From an uncultured Sphingomonadaceae bacterium (GTDB taxonomy: Bacteria; Pseudomonadota; Alphaproteobacteria; Sphingomonadales; Sphingomonadaceae): a DNA stretch of 64,000 bases. Every line of letters begins with the position of its first letter. Within the stretch, counting starts at the first letter, position 1. The notes below the pieces were generated by a model that ran no database searches, was not told the DNA's origin, and worked only from the letters and a program-made list of their open reading frames with translations. The translations under genes and the position numbers were made by a program. Shown here piece after piece: positions 1-8,040 of the stretch. The stretch lies in the NCBI GenBank assembly GCA_937996655.1, contig CALKUK010000016.1:89048-153047 (forward strand). The letters are read 5' to 3'.

Positions 1-666
1 GTGACGGGCCTTGGCCTCGACAGCGAATGGCGGGGTGATCTGACCGTCACGGGATCCATCCTGTCACCAGCAATTCTCGGCACGGCCGAGGTTGTGCGCG
101 GCGGCTATGAATTTGCCGGGCGGCGTTTTGAACTGGACCGTGGCGTCATCCGGTTCCGCGGGGAAAGCCCTCCTGACCCCATTCTCGACATCACCGCGCA
201 GGGGGACACACAGGGCCTCAGCGCGACCATTCGTGTCGGCGGCACCGGGCAAAAGCCGGACATCACCTTTGCCAGCGTGCCCGCTTTGCCGCAGGAAGAA
301 TTACTGTCCCGCCTGTTGTTCGGCACGTCGATCACCAATCTTTCCGCGCCCGAAGCGCTGCAGCTGGCGGCGGCCGTCGCCTCGATGCGCGGCGGGGCGG
401 GGCTGAACCCGATCAATGCGCTGCGGCAGGCCGTGGGGTTGGACCGGTTGCGTATCCTGCCGGCCGATACGACGACGGGGCAGCGCACCGCCGTTGCCGC
501 TGGAAAATACATCTCCCGCCGCGCCTTTGTAGAGATCATTACCGACGGGGCAGGCTATTCCGCCACACGCGCGGAGTTTCAGGTCACCCACTGGCTCTCC
601 CTCCTCTCCACAATCTCCTCGGTTGGCCGACAAAGTGCCGCGGTGCGGATTTCCAAGGATTATTGA
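1..666 (+). CDS. tamB: TamB (translocation and assembly module), C-terminal fragment
   Basis: This is the 3' part of a gene cut by the window edge; the GTG at base 1 is an internal in-frame codon, not a start. The 221 visible residues match the C-terminal DUF490 domain of TamB: repeated short beta-strand segments (GDLTVTGSILSP, RFELDRGVIRF), then the conserved stretch around EELLSRLLFG (about residues 98-107), and a final beta-rich tail ending in KDY typical of proteins folded by BAM. TamB is an inner-membrane-anchored periplasmic protein that works with TamA (or BamA) in outer-membrane assembly or lipid transport. The tamA partner would be expected just upstream, outside the window. Partial only because of the window boundary; no disruption is seen. 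Confidence 0.88.
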   Translation: MTGLGLDSEWRGDLTVTGSILSPAILGTAEVVRGGYEFAGRRFELDRGVIRFRGESPPDPILDITAQGDTQGLSATIRVGGTGQKPDITFASVPALPQEELLSRLLFGTSITNLSAPEALQLAAAVASMRGGAGLNPINALRQAVGLDRLRILPADTTTGQRTAVAAGKYISRRAFVEIITDGAGYSATRAEFQVTHWLSLLSTISSVGRQSAAVRISKDY

Positions 667-744
667 GCCGGGGCGCGGCTGCCTGACGCCCCCTCTACAG
701 TCGCGCGCCGTGCAATTCGCTTGACTTGGGACTTGCCGTCTTTA

Positions 745-797
745 GACGCGGCGACGGGCCACGCGGTCCCAACGCCGCGCTGCTCTCTGCAAGGAGA
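745..797 (+). promoter_or_regulatory. Structured 5' leader of serC with SD-sequestering hairpin
   Basis: Two hairpins can be read just before serC. The first pairs CGCGGCG (747-753) with CGCCGCG (773-779) around an inner GGGCC/GGTCCC stem. The second pairs TCTCT (784-788) with GGAGA (793-797), closed by a GCAA tetraloop (789-792), and contains the Shine-Dalgarno sequence AAGGAG (791-796) of the ATG at 805. The position and design recall the described alphaproteobacterial serC RNA motif. That match is from memory; a covariance search (cmsearch) would be decisive. Confidence 0.55.
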
Positions 798-804
798 CGC
801 TTAC

Positions 805-1929
805 ATGACTGTGACCAAGCCGACGCGCGCACCTGCGCGTCCGTTCTTTTCCTCGGGCCCCTGCGCAAAGCCGCCGGGCTGGGAAGCTTCCAAACTCCAA
901 ACCGAATGCCTCGGCCGCTCGCACCGCGCCAAAATCGGCAAGTCGCGCCTGCAACTGGCGATCGACCTGACGCGTGAAGTGCTGCGGGTGCCGGACACCC
1001 ACCGCATCGGCATCGTTCCGGGTTCTGACACCGGCGCTGTTGAAATGGCGCTCTGGTCGATGCTTGGTGCACGTGGCGTCACGATGCTCGCTTGGGAAAG
1101 CTTTGGTGAGGGCTGGGTCACCGATGTTAACAAGCAGCTGAAATTGAACGCCACTGTGCTGAACGCGGCCTATGGCGAAATCCCCGATCTTGCGACCGTC
1201 AACTGGGCCGACGATGTCGTTTTCACTTGGAACGGCACCACCTCCGGCGCGCGCGTCCCCAATGGGGATTGGATCGCCGACGACCGCGAAGGCCTCTCCA
1301 TCTGCGACGCGACTTCGGCGGTGTTTGCGTATGACATGCCGTGGGACAAGCTCGATGTCGTCACCTTCTCCTGGCAGAAGGTGCTGGGCGGGGAAGGCGC
1401 GCACGGCGTGCTCATCTTGGGCCCGCGCGCTGTGGAGCGGCTGGAAAGCTATACGCCCGCATGGCCGCTGCCCAAGGTCTTCCGCCTGATGTCAAAGGGC
1501 AAGCTCAGCGAAGGCATCTTCAAGGGCGAGACGATCAACACGCCGTCGATGCTCGCCGTTGAAGATGTGATCTTCGCGCTCGAATGGGCAAAGTCGGTCG
1601 GCGGGCTCGAAGGCCTGATGGCCCGGAGCAACGCCAATGCCCGCGCCCTCAATCTCATTGTCGAGGGCCGCTCCTGGCTTGATCATCTCGCGGTCGACCC
1701 GGCGACACGTTCGACCACCTCGGTCTGCTTGACGGTCGAAGGCGCGGATGCGGACTTCATTAAAAAGTTCGCAGGCCTGCTCGAAGCCGAAGATGCCGCT
1801 TATGACATCGCCAGCTATCGCGACGCCCCCCCGGGCCTGCGCATCTGGTGCGGCGCGACTGTCGACACCGCCGACATCGAAGCGCTCGGCCCCTGGCTCG
1901 ATTGGGCCTGGGCTTCTCTCAAGAATTGA
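805..1929 (+). CDS. serC: Phosphoserine aminotransferase
   Basis: SerC converts 3-phosphohydroxypyruvate and glutamate to phosphoserine in cytosolic serine synthesis (also 4-phosphohydroxythreonine for PLP synthesis). The 374-residue product has the class V aminotransferase layout: substrate-binding SSGPCAKPPGW near residue 16, the phosphate-binding TWNGTTSG at 141-148, CDATSA around D168, and the PLP-lysine in SWQK (K192). The ATG at 805 is chosen over upstream in-frame possibilities because AAGGAG lies 8 bases before it and homology begins there. Length is normal for the alphaproteobacterial subtype. serA follows 127 bases downstream, separated by a REP-like unit. Expression may be set by the hairpin that hides the Shine-Dalgarno site. 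Confidence 0.95.
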   Translation: MTVTKPTRAPARPFFSSGPCAKPPGWEASKLQTECLGRSHRAKIGKSRLQLAIDLTREVLRVPDTHRIGIVPGSDTGAVEMALWSMLGARGVTMLAWESFGEGWVTDVNKQLKLNATVLNAAYGEIPDLATVNWADDVVFTWNGTTSGARVPNGDWIADDREGLSICDATSAVFAYDMPWDKLDVVTFSWQKVLGGEGAHGVLILGPRAVERLESYTPAWPLPKVFRLMSKGKLSEGIFKGETINTPSMLAVEDVIFALEWAKSVGGLEGLMARSNANARALNLIVEGRSWLDHLAVDPATRSTTSVCLTVEGADADFIKKFAGLLEAEDAAYDIASYRDAPPGLRIWCGATVDTADIEALGPWLDWAWASLKN

Positions 1930-1936
1930 ACCTGCA

Positions 1937-2028
1937 CCGTTTGTCCTGAGCTTGCCGAAGGACCGTCCTTATTCCTGTTGCTGAAGCGCACAGAAAGGAC
2001 GGGGCTTCGACAGGCTCAGCCCAAACGG
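1937..2028. repeat. REP-like inverted repeat unit A (serC-serA spacer)
   Basis: Two convergent arms, 1937-1963 and 2001-2028, are imperfect reverse complements built on CCGTTTG-C-CTGAGC-TG-CGAAGG. An inner stem CCGTCCTT (1964-1971) / AAGGACGG (1995-2002) extends the hairpin. The same unit recurs at 18647-18729 and 19293-19384. I recall this motif as abundant between genes of sphingomonads. It sits inside the presumed serC-serA operon and could act as an RNA-stabilising or attenuating hairpin. Confidence 0.85.
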
Positions 2029-2056
2029 ATTTTGAATTCATTTGGAGTTTCCCAAC

Positions 2057-3640
2057 ATGACCAAGCCCAAAGTCCTCATTTCCGACAAAATGGACCCCAA
2101 TGCCGCCGCAATCTTTCGCGAACGCGGCTGTGAAGTTGATGAAATCACGGGCCTTTCGCCCGACGAGCTCAAAGCCATTATCGGCCAATATGATGGCCTC
2201 GCTATCCGTTCCTCGACCAAGGTGACCAAGGATATCCTTGAGGCCTGCACCAATTTGAAGGTCATCGGCCGCGCTGGGATCGGTGTCGACAATGTCGATA
2301 TTCCTGCCGCCTCTTCCAAGGGTGTGGTCGTCATGAACACGCCGTTCGGCAACTCAATCACGACCGCTGAACACGCCATCGCCCTGATGTTCGCGCTCGC
2401 CCGTCAGCTGCCTGAGGCCAATGCGCAGACACAGGCTGGCCTGTGGCCGAAGAACGGCTTCATGGGTGTTGAAGTGACCGGCAAGACGCTGGGCCTGATC
2501 GGCGCGGGCAATATCGGCTCCATCGTCGCGAGCCGCGCGCTGGGCCTGCGGATGAAGGTCGTCGCCTTTGATCCCTTCCTGACGCCGGAGCGCGCTGTAG
2601 AAATGGGCGTGGAAAAGGCGGACCTTGATACGCTGCTCGCCAAGGCAGACTTCATCACGCTCCACACGCCGCTGACCGATCAGACGCGCAACATCCTGTC
2701 GCGCGAAAATCTGGCCAAGGCAAAGAAGGGCGTGCGCATAATCAACTGCGCGCGCGGTGGTCTGATTGATGAAGCCGCGCTCAAGGATGCGTTGGATTCC
2801 GGTCAGGTTGCGGGCGCCGCACTCGACGTGTTCGTCAATGAACCCGCCAAGGAGTCACCCCTGTTCGGCACGCCCAACTTCATCTGCACGCCGCACCTTG
2901 GCGCATCGACCAACGAAGCGCAGGTCAATGTCGCACTGCAGGTGGCAGAGCAGATGGCCGACTATCTGGTCAGCGGCGGCGTCACCAATGCGCTCAACAT
3001 GCCGAGCCTATCGGCGGAAGAAGCGCCGAAGCTGAAGCCCTATATGGCGCTTGCTGAAAAGCTGGGGTCGCTCGTCGGGCAGCTTGCGCATGACAATCTC
3101 ACCAAAATCAGCATCGAAGTGGAGGGTGCCGCCGCACAGCTCAACATCAAGCCGATCACCGGCGCTGTTCTGGCCGGCCTGATGCGCCGTTATTCGGACA
3201 CGGTGAACATGGTCAACGCACCGTTCCTCGCCAAGGAGCGCGGGCTGGATATCCGCGAAGTCCGCCATGACCGTGAAGGCGTTTACCACACGCTGGTCCG
3301 CGTGACGGTTGGCACCAGTCAGGGCGACCGCTCTGTTGCGGGCACTTTGTTCGGCAACACCGTCCCGCGTTTGGTCGAGATGTTCGGCATCAACATTGAA
3401 GCCGATCTGGATGGCCACATGCTCTACATCGTCAACGAAGATGCCCCGGGCTTCATCGGATCGATCGGGTCGCTGCTCGGCCGCAATGGGCTGAACATCG
3501 GCACATTCCATCTTGGCCGGCGCAATGCTGGGGGCGAAGCGGTGCTTCTCCTGTCGATGGATGACGCCATCCCCGAAGCCGTTCTGGCCGAAGCGCGCAA
3601 GCTGCCCGGCGTGAAAACGGTGAAGGCGTTGAAGTTCTGA
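2057..3640 (+). CDS. serA: D-3-phosphoglycerate dehydrogenase
   Basis: SerA oxidises 3-phosphoglycerate to 3-phosphohydroxypyruvate with NAD, the first step of serine synthesis, feeding SerC encoded just upstream. The 527-residue protein is the long form: substrate domain, Rossmann fold with GAGNIG at 149-154, catalytic Arg in NCARGG, Glu in VNEPAK and His in TPHLGAST, then an intervening (ASB) domain and a C-terminal ACT domain of about 75 residues (from HMLYIVNEDAPG). The ACT domain suggests feedback by serine, as known for the family. ATG 2057 is preceded by GGAG at 2044-2047; an in-frame TTG at 2042 overlaps that site and is unlikely. Confidence 0.96.
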   Translation: MTKPKVLISDKMDPNAAAIFRERGCEVDEITGLSPDELKAIIGQYDGLAIRSSTKVTKDILEACTNLKVIGRAGIGVDNVDIPAASSKGVVVMNTPFGNSITTAEHAIALMFALARQLPEANAQTQAGLWPKNGFMGVEVTGKTLGLIGAGNIGSIVASRALGLRMKVVAFDPFLTPERAVEMGVEKADLDTLLAKADFITLHTPLTDQTRNILSRENLAKAKKGVRIINCARGGLIDEAALKDALDSGQVAGAALDVFVNEPAKESPLFGTPNFICTPHLGASTNEAQVNVALQVAEQMADYLVSGGVTNALNMPSLSAEEAPKLKPYMALAEKLGSLVGQLAHDNLTKISIEVEGAAAQLNIKPITGAVLAGLMRRYSDTVNMVNAPFLAKERGLDIREVRHDREGVYHTLVRVTVGTSQGDRSVAGTLFGNTVPRLVEMFGINIEADLDGHMLYIVNEDAPGFIGSIGSLLGRNGLNIGTFHLGRRNAGGEAVLLLSMDDAIPEAVLAEARKLPGVKTVKALKF

Positions 3641-3747
3641 TCCGAGGCCTGCCCTCCTCCCTCTCCAACCGCTTGCGGGACGGGTCGGAGGAGGGCGCCT
3701 CCCAATCCTCATAAATCAGATATTTCCCTCCCGCCTCAAATCGCTCT

Positions 3748-4824
3748 ATGGCCCCGCGCATGACTACAGGACTTCTCCCCACCGGATTTCGTGACCGCCT
3801 GCCGCCGGAGGCCGATGCCTCGGCCCGGTTGGTGCGCGCCGTGCTCGATACCGTGGCCTCCTGGGGGTATGAGCGGGTGCAGACCCCGCTTGCTGAATTT
3901 GAAGCCAGCCTGACGGAGGCGCTCGGCACCTCGTCACGCGATCTGCTGCGCTTCGTTGATCCTGTGTCGGGCGAAACAATGGCCATCCGATCCGACATTA
4001 CGGGGCAGATCGGGCGCATCGCCTCTACCCGCATGGGCCACCACCCGCGCCCGGTAAGGCTCAGCTATGGCGGCCCAGTCGTCAAGCTCAAGGCCTCGCA
4101 ACTGCGCCCGGAGCGGGAGATGATGCAGGTCGGCGCGGAACTGATCGGCACCGACAGCGTGGCGGCCGCCACCGAAGTCGTCACCATCGCCATTGAGGCG
4201 CTGAAGGCGGCCGGCGTGAAGGACATCTCGCTGGACCTGACGCTGCCCGATCTCATCGACACGCTTCTGCCGGGGACGGACACAAAAGCCCTGAAGGCGC
4301 ATCTCGACGCCAAAGACATTGCGGCCGTGCCAGAGGCGTTCCAGCCACTGGTCGGTGCGGCCGGCCCCTTTGCAGAGGCGATTGCCCGCTTGCGCGCCTT
4401 CGATACCGCAGGACTACTCACCACGCGGCTGGATGCCATGGAAGCAGTCGTGGCCGGCCTGCCCGCCGATCTGCGCGTCACGCTCGACCCGACCGAGCGG
4501 CATGGCTTTGAATATCAAAGCTGGTTTGGCTTTTCGATCTTTTCACCGCACACCGCGGGCGAAATCGGCCGGGGCGGCAGCTATCGCATCGCGGGCGAAC
4601 CTGCGGTCGGCTTTTCCGCTTATATCGATCCGCTGATTGATGCAGGCTTAGCCCAAGGCGAACGCCGCCGCCTGTTCCTGCCGCTTGGCACGCTGCCCCA
4701 AAAGGCCGCTGCGCTGCGCGCGGAAGGCTGGGTCACCGTGGCCGCGCTAACCGAAGAGGACAGTGCCGAAGCACAGATCTGCTCGCACATCCTCGCAAAC
4801 GGACGCCCGGCACCGATCGATTGA
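3748..4824 (+). CDS. hisZ: ATP phosphoribosyltransferase regulatory subunit HisZ
   Basis: HisZ is a HisRS-like paralogue that has lost tRNA charging and forms a complex with short-form HisG, giving histidine feedback control of the first step of histidine synthesis. The 358 residues show class II synthetase features: GFRDRLPPEA near the start, RSDITGQIGRIAS in the position of the HisRS motif 2 region, and GGSYRI plus a compact C-terminal core. There is no anticodon-binding domain, as expected for HisZ. No hisG is in the window. An alternative start is the ATG at 3760 (MTTGLLPTGF), which fits homologues slightly better. serA lies 107 bases upstream on the same strand; a hairpin pairing 3651-3660 with 3687-3696 lies between. 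Confidence 0.9.
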   Translation: MAPRMTTGLLPTGFRDRLPPEADASARLVRAVLDTVASWGYERVQTPLAEFEASLTEALGTSSRDLLRFVDPVSGETMAIRSDITGQIGRIASTRMGHHPRPVRLSYGGPVVKLKASQLRPEREMMQVGAELIGTDSVAAATEVVTIAIEALKAAGVKDISLDLTLPDLIDTLLPGTDTKALKAHLDAKDIAAVPEAFQPLVGAAGPFAEAIARLRAFDTAGLLTTRLDAMEAVVAGLPADLRVTLDPTERHGFEYQSWFGFSIFSPHTAGEIGRGGSYRIAGEPAVGFSAYIDPLIDAGLAQGERRRLFLPLGTLPQKAAALRAEGWVTVAALTEEDSAEAQICSHILANGRPAPID

Positions 4825-4837
4825 GGCGGCGGTCTGG

Positions 4838-5770
4838 TCAGCGGCGTAAGTGGCTCTCAAGCCAACGATCGACAACAGGCGTCGCTGGATAAGACGGGTC
4901 CCCCAGCTTCCGGTTGATCTCGGCATGGCCCTTTAAGCCCCACCCTTCAAAGCCTTTCACATCTGCATCGGTCCCCGCTCTTTCGAGCGCGCGGCCGAGC
5001 GCGCGGGACTGTTCCGTCCCATCCTTTCGCTCCACATGAAGGATAAGAAATGCGGGCGCGTTGGGCGATTCTATGTGGAACAGCGGAGACAAATCACGCT
5101 GACGGGCAATGTCCTCACCAAAAGCTTGAACATAGGTATCATGCATGAACCGCCCGCCATCAGATATCTGGCGCGGTACATCATAGGCCGCGCCGTCGAG
5201 GGAAATGACGCCATCAAGATCTGTCACATCAAGGCCAGCCGCGCGCAGATAACGCGGGTCTGTGCCCACAAGCGCTGAGAGATGTGCGCCCGCGCTATGG
5301 CCCATCAGGACAATACGCCGCCCATCAAAGCCGAGACGTGCGGCATTGGCCTTCAGCCAAGCAATCGCACGGGCGACATCCGCAGCCTGATCTTCTACCC
5401 GAACCTTGGGGACCAGCCGATAGTTGAGGCTGGCAAAGGCATAGCCAAGCCCAGTGTAATGCGTGACCTTATCAACGCCGGTCGCGTTTCGCTTATCTCC
5501 CCGCTTCCAGCCGCCGCCATGGACAAAAACCACCAGAGGTGCATCGCGCCCGGCGCCTGCCCAATAGTCGAGCTTTTGTAGCGGATCCCCACCATAAGCA
5601 TATTCATGCTCGCCGGGCACCGCGGCCTGTTGGCCAACTCGTCCCTCCATTTGCCCACCCATGGCACGCGTGCCCATTCGCGCGCGCAGTCGATCCCGAA
5701 GGGGTCCCGCATCGGCAACCGAGCCGACCAGCAATGCCGCCATACCGGCCATCATGATCCAATTGCGCAT
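4838..5770 (-). CDS. Secreted alpha/beta hydrolase (BD-FAE/esterase-like)
   Basis: A 310-residue alpha/beta-hydrolase with an N-terminal signal peptide (MRNWIMMAGMAALLVGSVADA), so probably periplasmic or secreted. It has the oxyanion motif HGGGW, the nucleophile elbow GHSAG with Ser, and a late His in KGHAEI, the order seen in carboxylesterase/feruloyl-esterase-like (BD-FAE) enzymes. The substrate cannot be told. ATG 5770 is preceded by a GGGAAGAAAG stretch; reading further upstream runs antisense into purA and is rejected. It is transcribed opposite to hisZ and purA and divides them. Its start region faces purA, with 129 bases between the two ATGs, so the promoters may face each other. Confidence 0.85.
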   Translation of the reverse strand: MRNWIMMAGMAALLVGSVADAGPLRDRLRARMGTRAMGGQMEGRVGQQAAVPGEHEYAYGGDPLQKLDYWAGAGRDAPLVVFVHGGGWKRGDKRNATGVDKVTHYTGLGYAFASLNYRLVPKVRVEDQAADVARAIAWLKANAARLGFDGRRIVLMGHSAGAHLSALVGTDPRYLRAAGLDVTDLDGVISLDGAAYDVPRQISDGGRFMHDTYVQAFGEDIARQRDLSPLFHIESPNAPAFLILHVERKDGTEQSRALGRALERAGTDADVKGFEGWGLKGHAEINRKLGDPSYPATPVVDRWLESHLRR

Positions 5771-5899
5771 CTTTCTTCCCTGATAGTAGCTTTGGGGTGG
5801 ACGCGGTGCGTCCATAGCAATAACGCACGGCGCGGCGAATCCCTTCGCGGAGAGTTCCCTCTGCCGGAGGAAAAGGCCCGACATATCGGGATACTCGGA

Positions 5900-7189
5900 A
5901 TGGCAAATGTCACCGTGATCGGCGCCCAATGGGGCGACGAAGGCAAAGGCAAGATCGTCGACTGGCTGGCCAGCCGCGCAGATGTCGTCGTCCGCTTTCA
6001 GGGCGGCCATAATGCGGGCCACACGCTTGTCGTGGGTGACAAGGTCTATAAGCTCTCGCTGCTCCCGTCGGGCATCGTCCGGGGCACGCTCTCAGTCATC
6101 GGCAATGGCGTGGTGCTCGATCCCTGGCATTTCCGCGATGAAGTCGCCAAGCTCAAAGGGCAGGGCGTCGACGTCACGCCCGAAAATCTGCACATTGCCG
6201 AAAACGCACCGTTGATACTGCCGTTCCACCGCGATCTGGACGGTCTGCGCGAAGCCGCCGCCGGTGCCGGCAAGATCGGCACCACCGGGCGCGGCATTGG
6301 CCCGGCCTATGAAGACAAGGTTGGCAGGCGCGCGATCCGCGTGTGTGATCTGGCCCATCTTGATGATCTCGATGCCCAGCTGGATCGCATCTGCGCGCAC
6401 CATGATGCGCTGCGTGCGGGCTTCAACCAGCCCCCGATTGACAGGCAGAGGCTGTTGAATGACCTGGCCGAGATTGCCGCATTCATCCTGCCCTTTGCCA
6501 AGCCCGTCTGGGTTACCCTGAATCAGGCGAAGAAGCGCGGCGACCGCGTTTTGTTTGAAGGCGCGCAGGGCGTGCTGCTCGATGTCGATCATGGCACTTA
6601 TCCCTTCGTCACATCGTCCAACACCATTGCCGGCACGGCCTCGGGTGGATCAGGGCTTGGCCCCTCTTCCGTCGGCTTTGTGCTCGGCATTGTGAAGGCG
6701 TACACAACGCGCGTCGGCTCCGGCCCCTTCCCGACCGAACTGGACGATGAAACCGGCCAGCGGCTGGGCGAGCGTGGCCATGAATTTGGAACCGTTACCG
6801 GCCGCAAGCGCCGCTGTGGCTGGTTCGACGCGGTGCTCGTCCGCCAGTCTGCGGCTGTCTCCGGCATTACCGGCATTGCGCTCACCAAGCTTGACGTGCT
6901 CGACGGGTTTGAGACGCTGAAGATCTGCACCGGCTATCGCATCGGCGATAAGGTGTATGATTATCTGCCGCCCCATGCGGCTGATCAGGCGCGGGCTGTG
7001 CCCATTTATGAGGAAATGCCCGGCTGGTCCGAAACGACGGCAGGCGCCCGCAGCTGGGCCGATTTGCCTGCCCAGGCGATCAAATATGTCCGCCGTATCG
7101 AAGAGCTGATCGACTGCCCCGTCGCCTGCGTATCGACCAGTCCCGAGCGGGAGGACACGATCCTCGTGCGCGATCCTTTCTCGGACTGA
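5900..7189 (+). CDS. purA: Adenylosuccinate synthetase
   Basis: PurA joins IMP and aspartate with GTP to give adenylosuccinate, the committed step to AMP, in the cytosol. The 429-residue sequence has the diagnostic GDEGKGK at 12-18 (D13 catalytic), GGHNAGHT, the TTGRGIGPAY loop, a GTP-specificity KLDVLD motif and RKRRCGWFDA. ATG 5900 is the conserved start (MANVTVIGAQWGDEGKGK). In-frame sequence upstream to about 5606 overlaps the antisense hydrolase and has no family similarity. Full length and intact. Confidence 0.97.
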   Translation: MANVTVIGAQWGDEGKGKIVDWLASRADVVVRFQGGHNAGHTLVVGDKVYKLSLLPSGIVRGTLSVIGNGVVLDPWHFRDEVAKLKGQGVDVTPENLHIAENAPLILPFHRDLDGLREAAAGAGKIGTTGRGIGPAYEDKVGRRAIRVCDLAHLDDLDAQLDRICAHHDALRAGFNQPPIDRQRLLNDLAEIAAFILPFAKPVWVTLNQAKKRGDRVLFEGAQGVLLDVDHGTYPFVTSSNTIAGTASGGSGLGPSSVGFVLGIVKAYTTRVGSGPFPTELDDETGQRLGERGHEFGTVTGRKRRCGWFDAVLVRQSAAVSGITGIALTKLDVLDGFETLKICTGYRIGDKVYDYLPPHAADQARAVPIYEEMPGWSETTAGARSWADLPAQAIKYVRRIEELIDCPVACVSTSPEREDTILVRDPFSD

Positions 7190-7305
7190 CGCAGAGGCAA
7201 ACGCCGACTTGGACACTTAGGCAGGGCGGATGTCCCTGAACTGAAATCTTGCGCCTTTAGCGCGGCTCACAGGCGTGGGTCGCCGATGAGAGGACAGATC
7301 AGAAC

Positions 7306-8040
7306 ATGACATCCAAAAACGCAACATCTGCCCTTGCGCGGGTGGATGAAACGGGCGTCACACGCATGACGGGCGATTGGGTTCGTCTCTTCGCCTTCGG
7401 CGCGATCCAATGGCCTTGGCTGCTGAAGAGCCTTTATGGCGGTCGCAAAGCGGACAAAGCGGCATTGCTTGACCGTCTTTCTCTGGCCGAGGATGCGCTT
7501 CCCCATCTTGGCAGCTGGAAAGCCGATACCGGCCTGCTCCACCTTATTGTCGACACGGTGCTTGACCACAAGCCGCAGACCGTCGTGGAACTGGGCGCAG
7601 GGGCCTCCTCGCTCGTCGTCGCCAAGGCGTTAAAGCTGGCCGGAGGCGGACGCCTTGTCAGCTATGATCAGCATGGCGATTTCGTCGGCGCGGTGCGAAG
7701 CTGGCTGTCCGATCATGATCTGACAGCCGATGTCCGACATGCGCCGCTGATCGCGCATACTGGCCGCTGGTCCGGACTTTGGTATGATCTTGTCGGCGTA
7801 CCCGACCAGATTGACCTGCTGTTGATCGATGGCCCGCCTTGGGCGCTTGGCCCCACCATCCGGGAAGGTGCAGACCGCCTCTTTTCCCGCATTCCTTTGG
7901 GTGGCATCGTCATGCTCGACGATGCAGCCCGCCCCGGGGAACGGCTGGTTGCCAAGCATTGGAAGCGGGATTGGCCTCAATTTGACTGGACACTTCTGCC
8001 GGGCATCAAGGGCACGCTAATGGGCGTGCGGCGCGCCTAG
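7306..8040 (+). CDS. Class I SAM-dependent methyltransferase-like protein
   Basis: A 244-residue protein with a Rossmann-type methyltransferase core. It has a glycine-rich SAM loop VVELGAGASSL near residues 89-99, an acidic residue after strand 2 (SYDQH), IDLLLIDGPPW as motif IV/V, and a GGIVMLDDA segment, resembling the Methyltransf_24 group. The first 60 residues are hydrophobic to amphipathic (WVRLFAFGAIQWPWLLKSLYGG) and may dock to a membrane. The substrate is unknown. GAGAGGA lies a little far (12 bases) before ATG 7306. Its stop shares the palindrome CTAG (8037-8040) with the stop of the convergent MFS gene. Confidence 0.7.
   Translation: MTSKNATSALARVDETGVTRMTGDWVRLFAFGAIQWPWLLKSLYGGRKADKAALLDRLSLAEDALPHLGSWKADTGLLHLIVDTVLDHKPQTVVELGAGASSLVVAKALKLAGGGRLVSYDQHGDFVGAVRSWLSDHDLTADVRHAPLIAHTGRWSGLWYDLVGVPDQIDLLLIDGPPWALGPTIREGADRLFSRIPLGGIVMLDDAARPGERLVAKHWKRDWPQFDWTLLPGIKGTLMGVRRA

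Noticed and set aside
3651..3696. GCCCTCCTCC ... GGAGGAGGGC hairpin after serA as terminator
   Set aside because: Ten-base perfect stem but a 26-base loop and no T-run; kept only as a possible mRNA structure.
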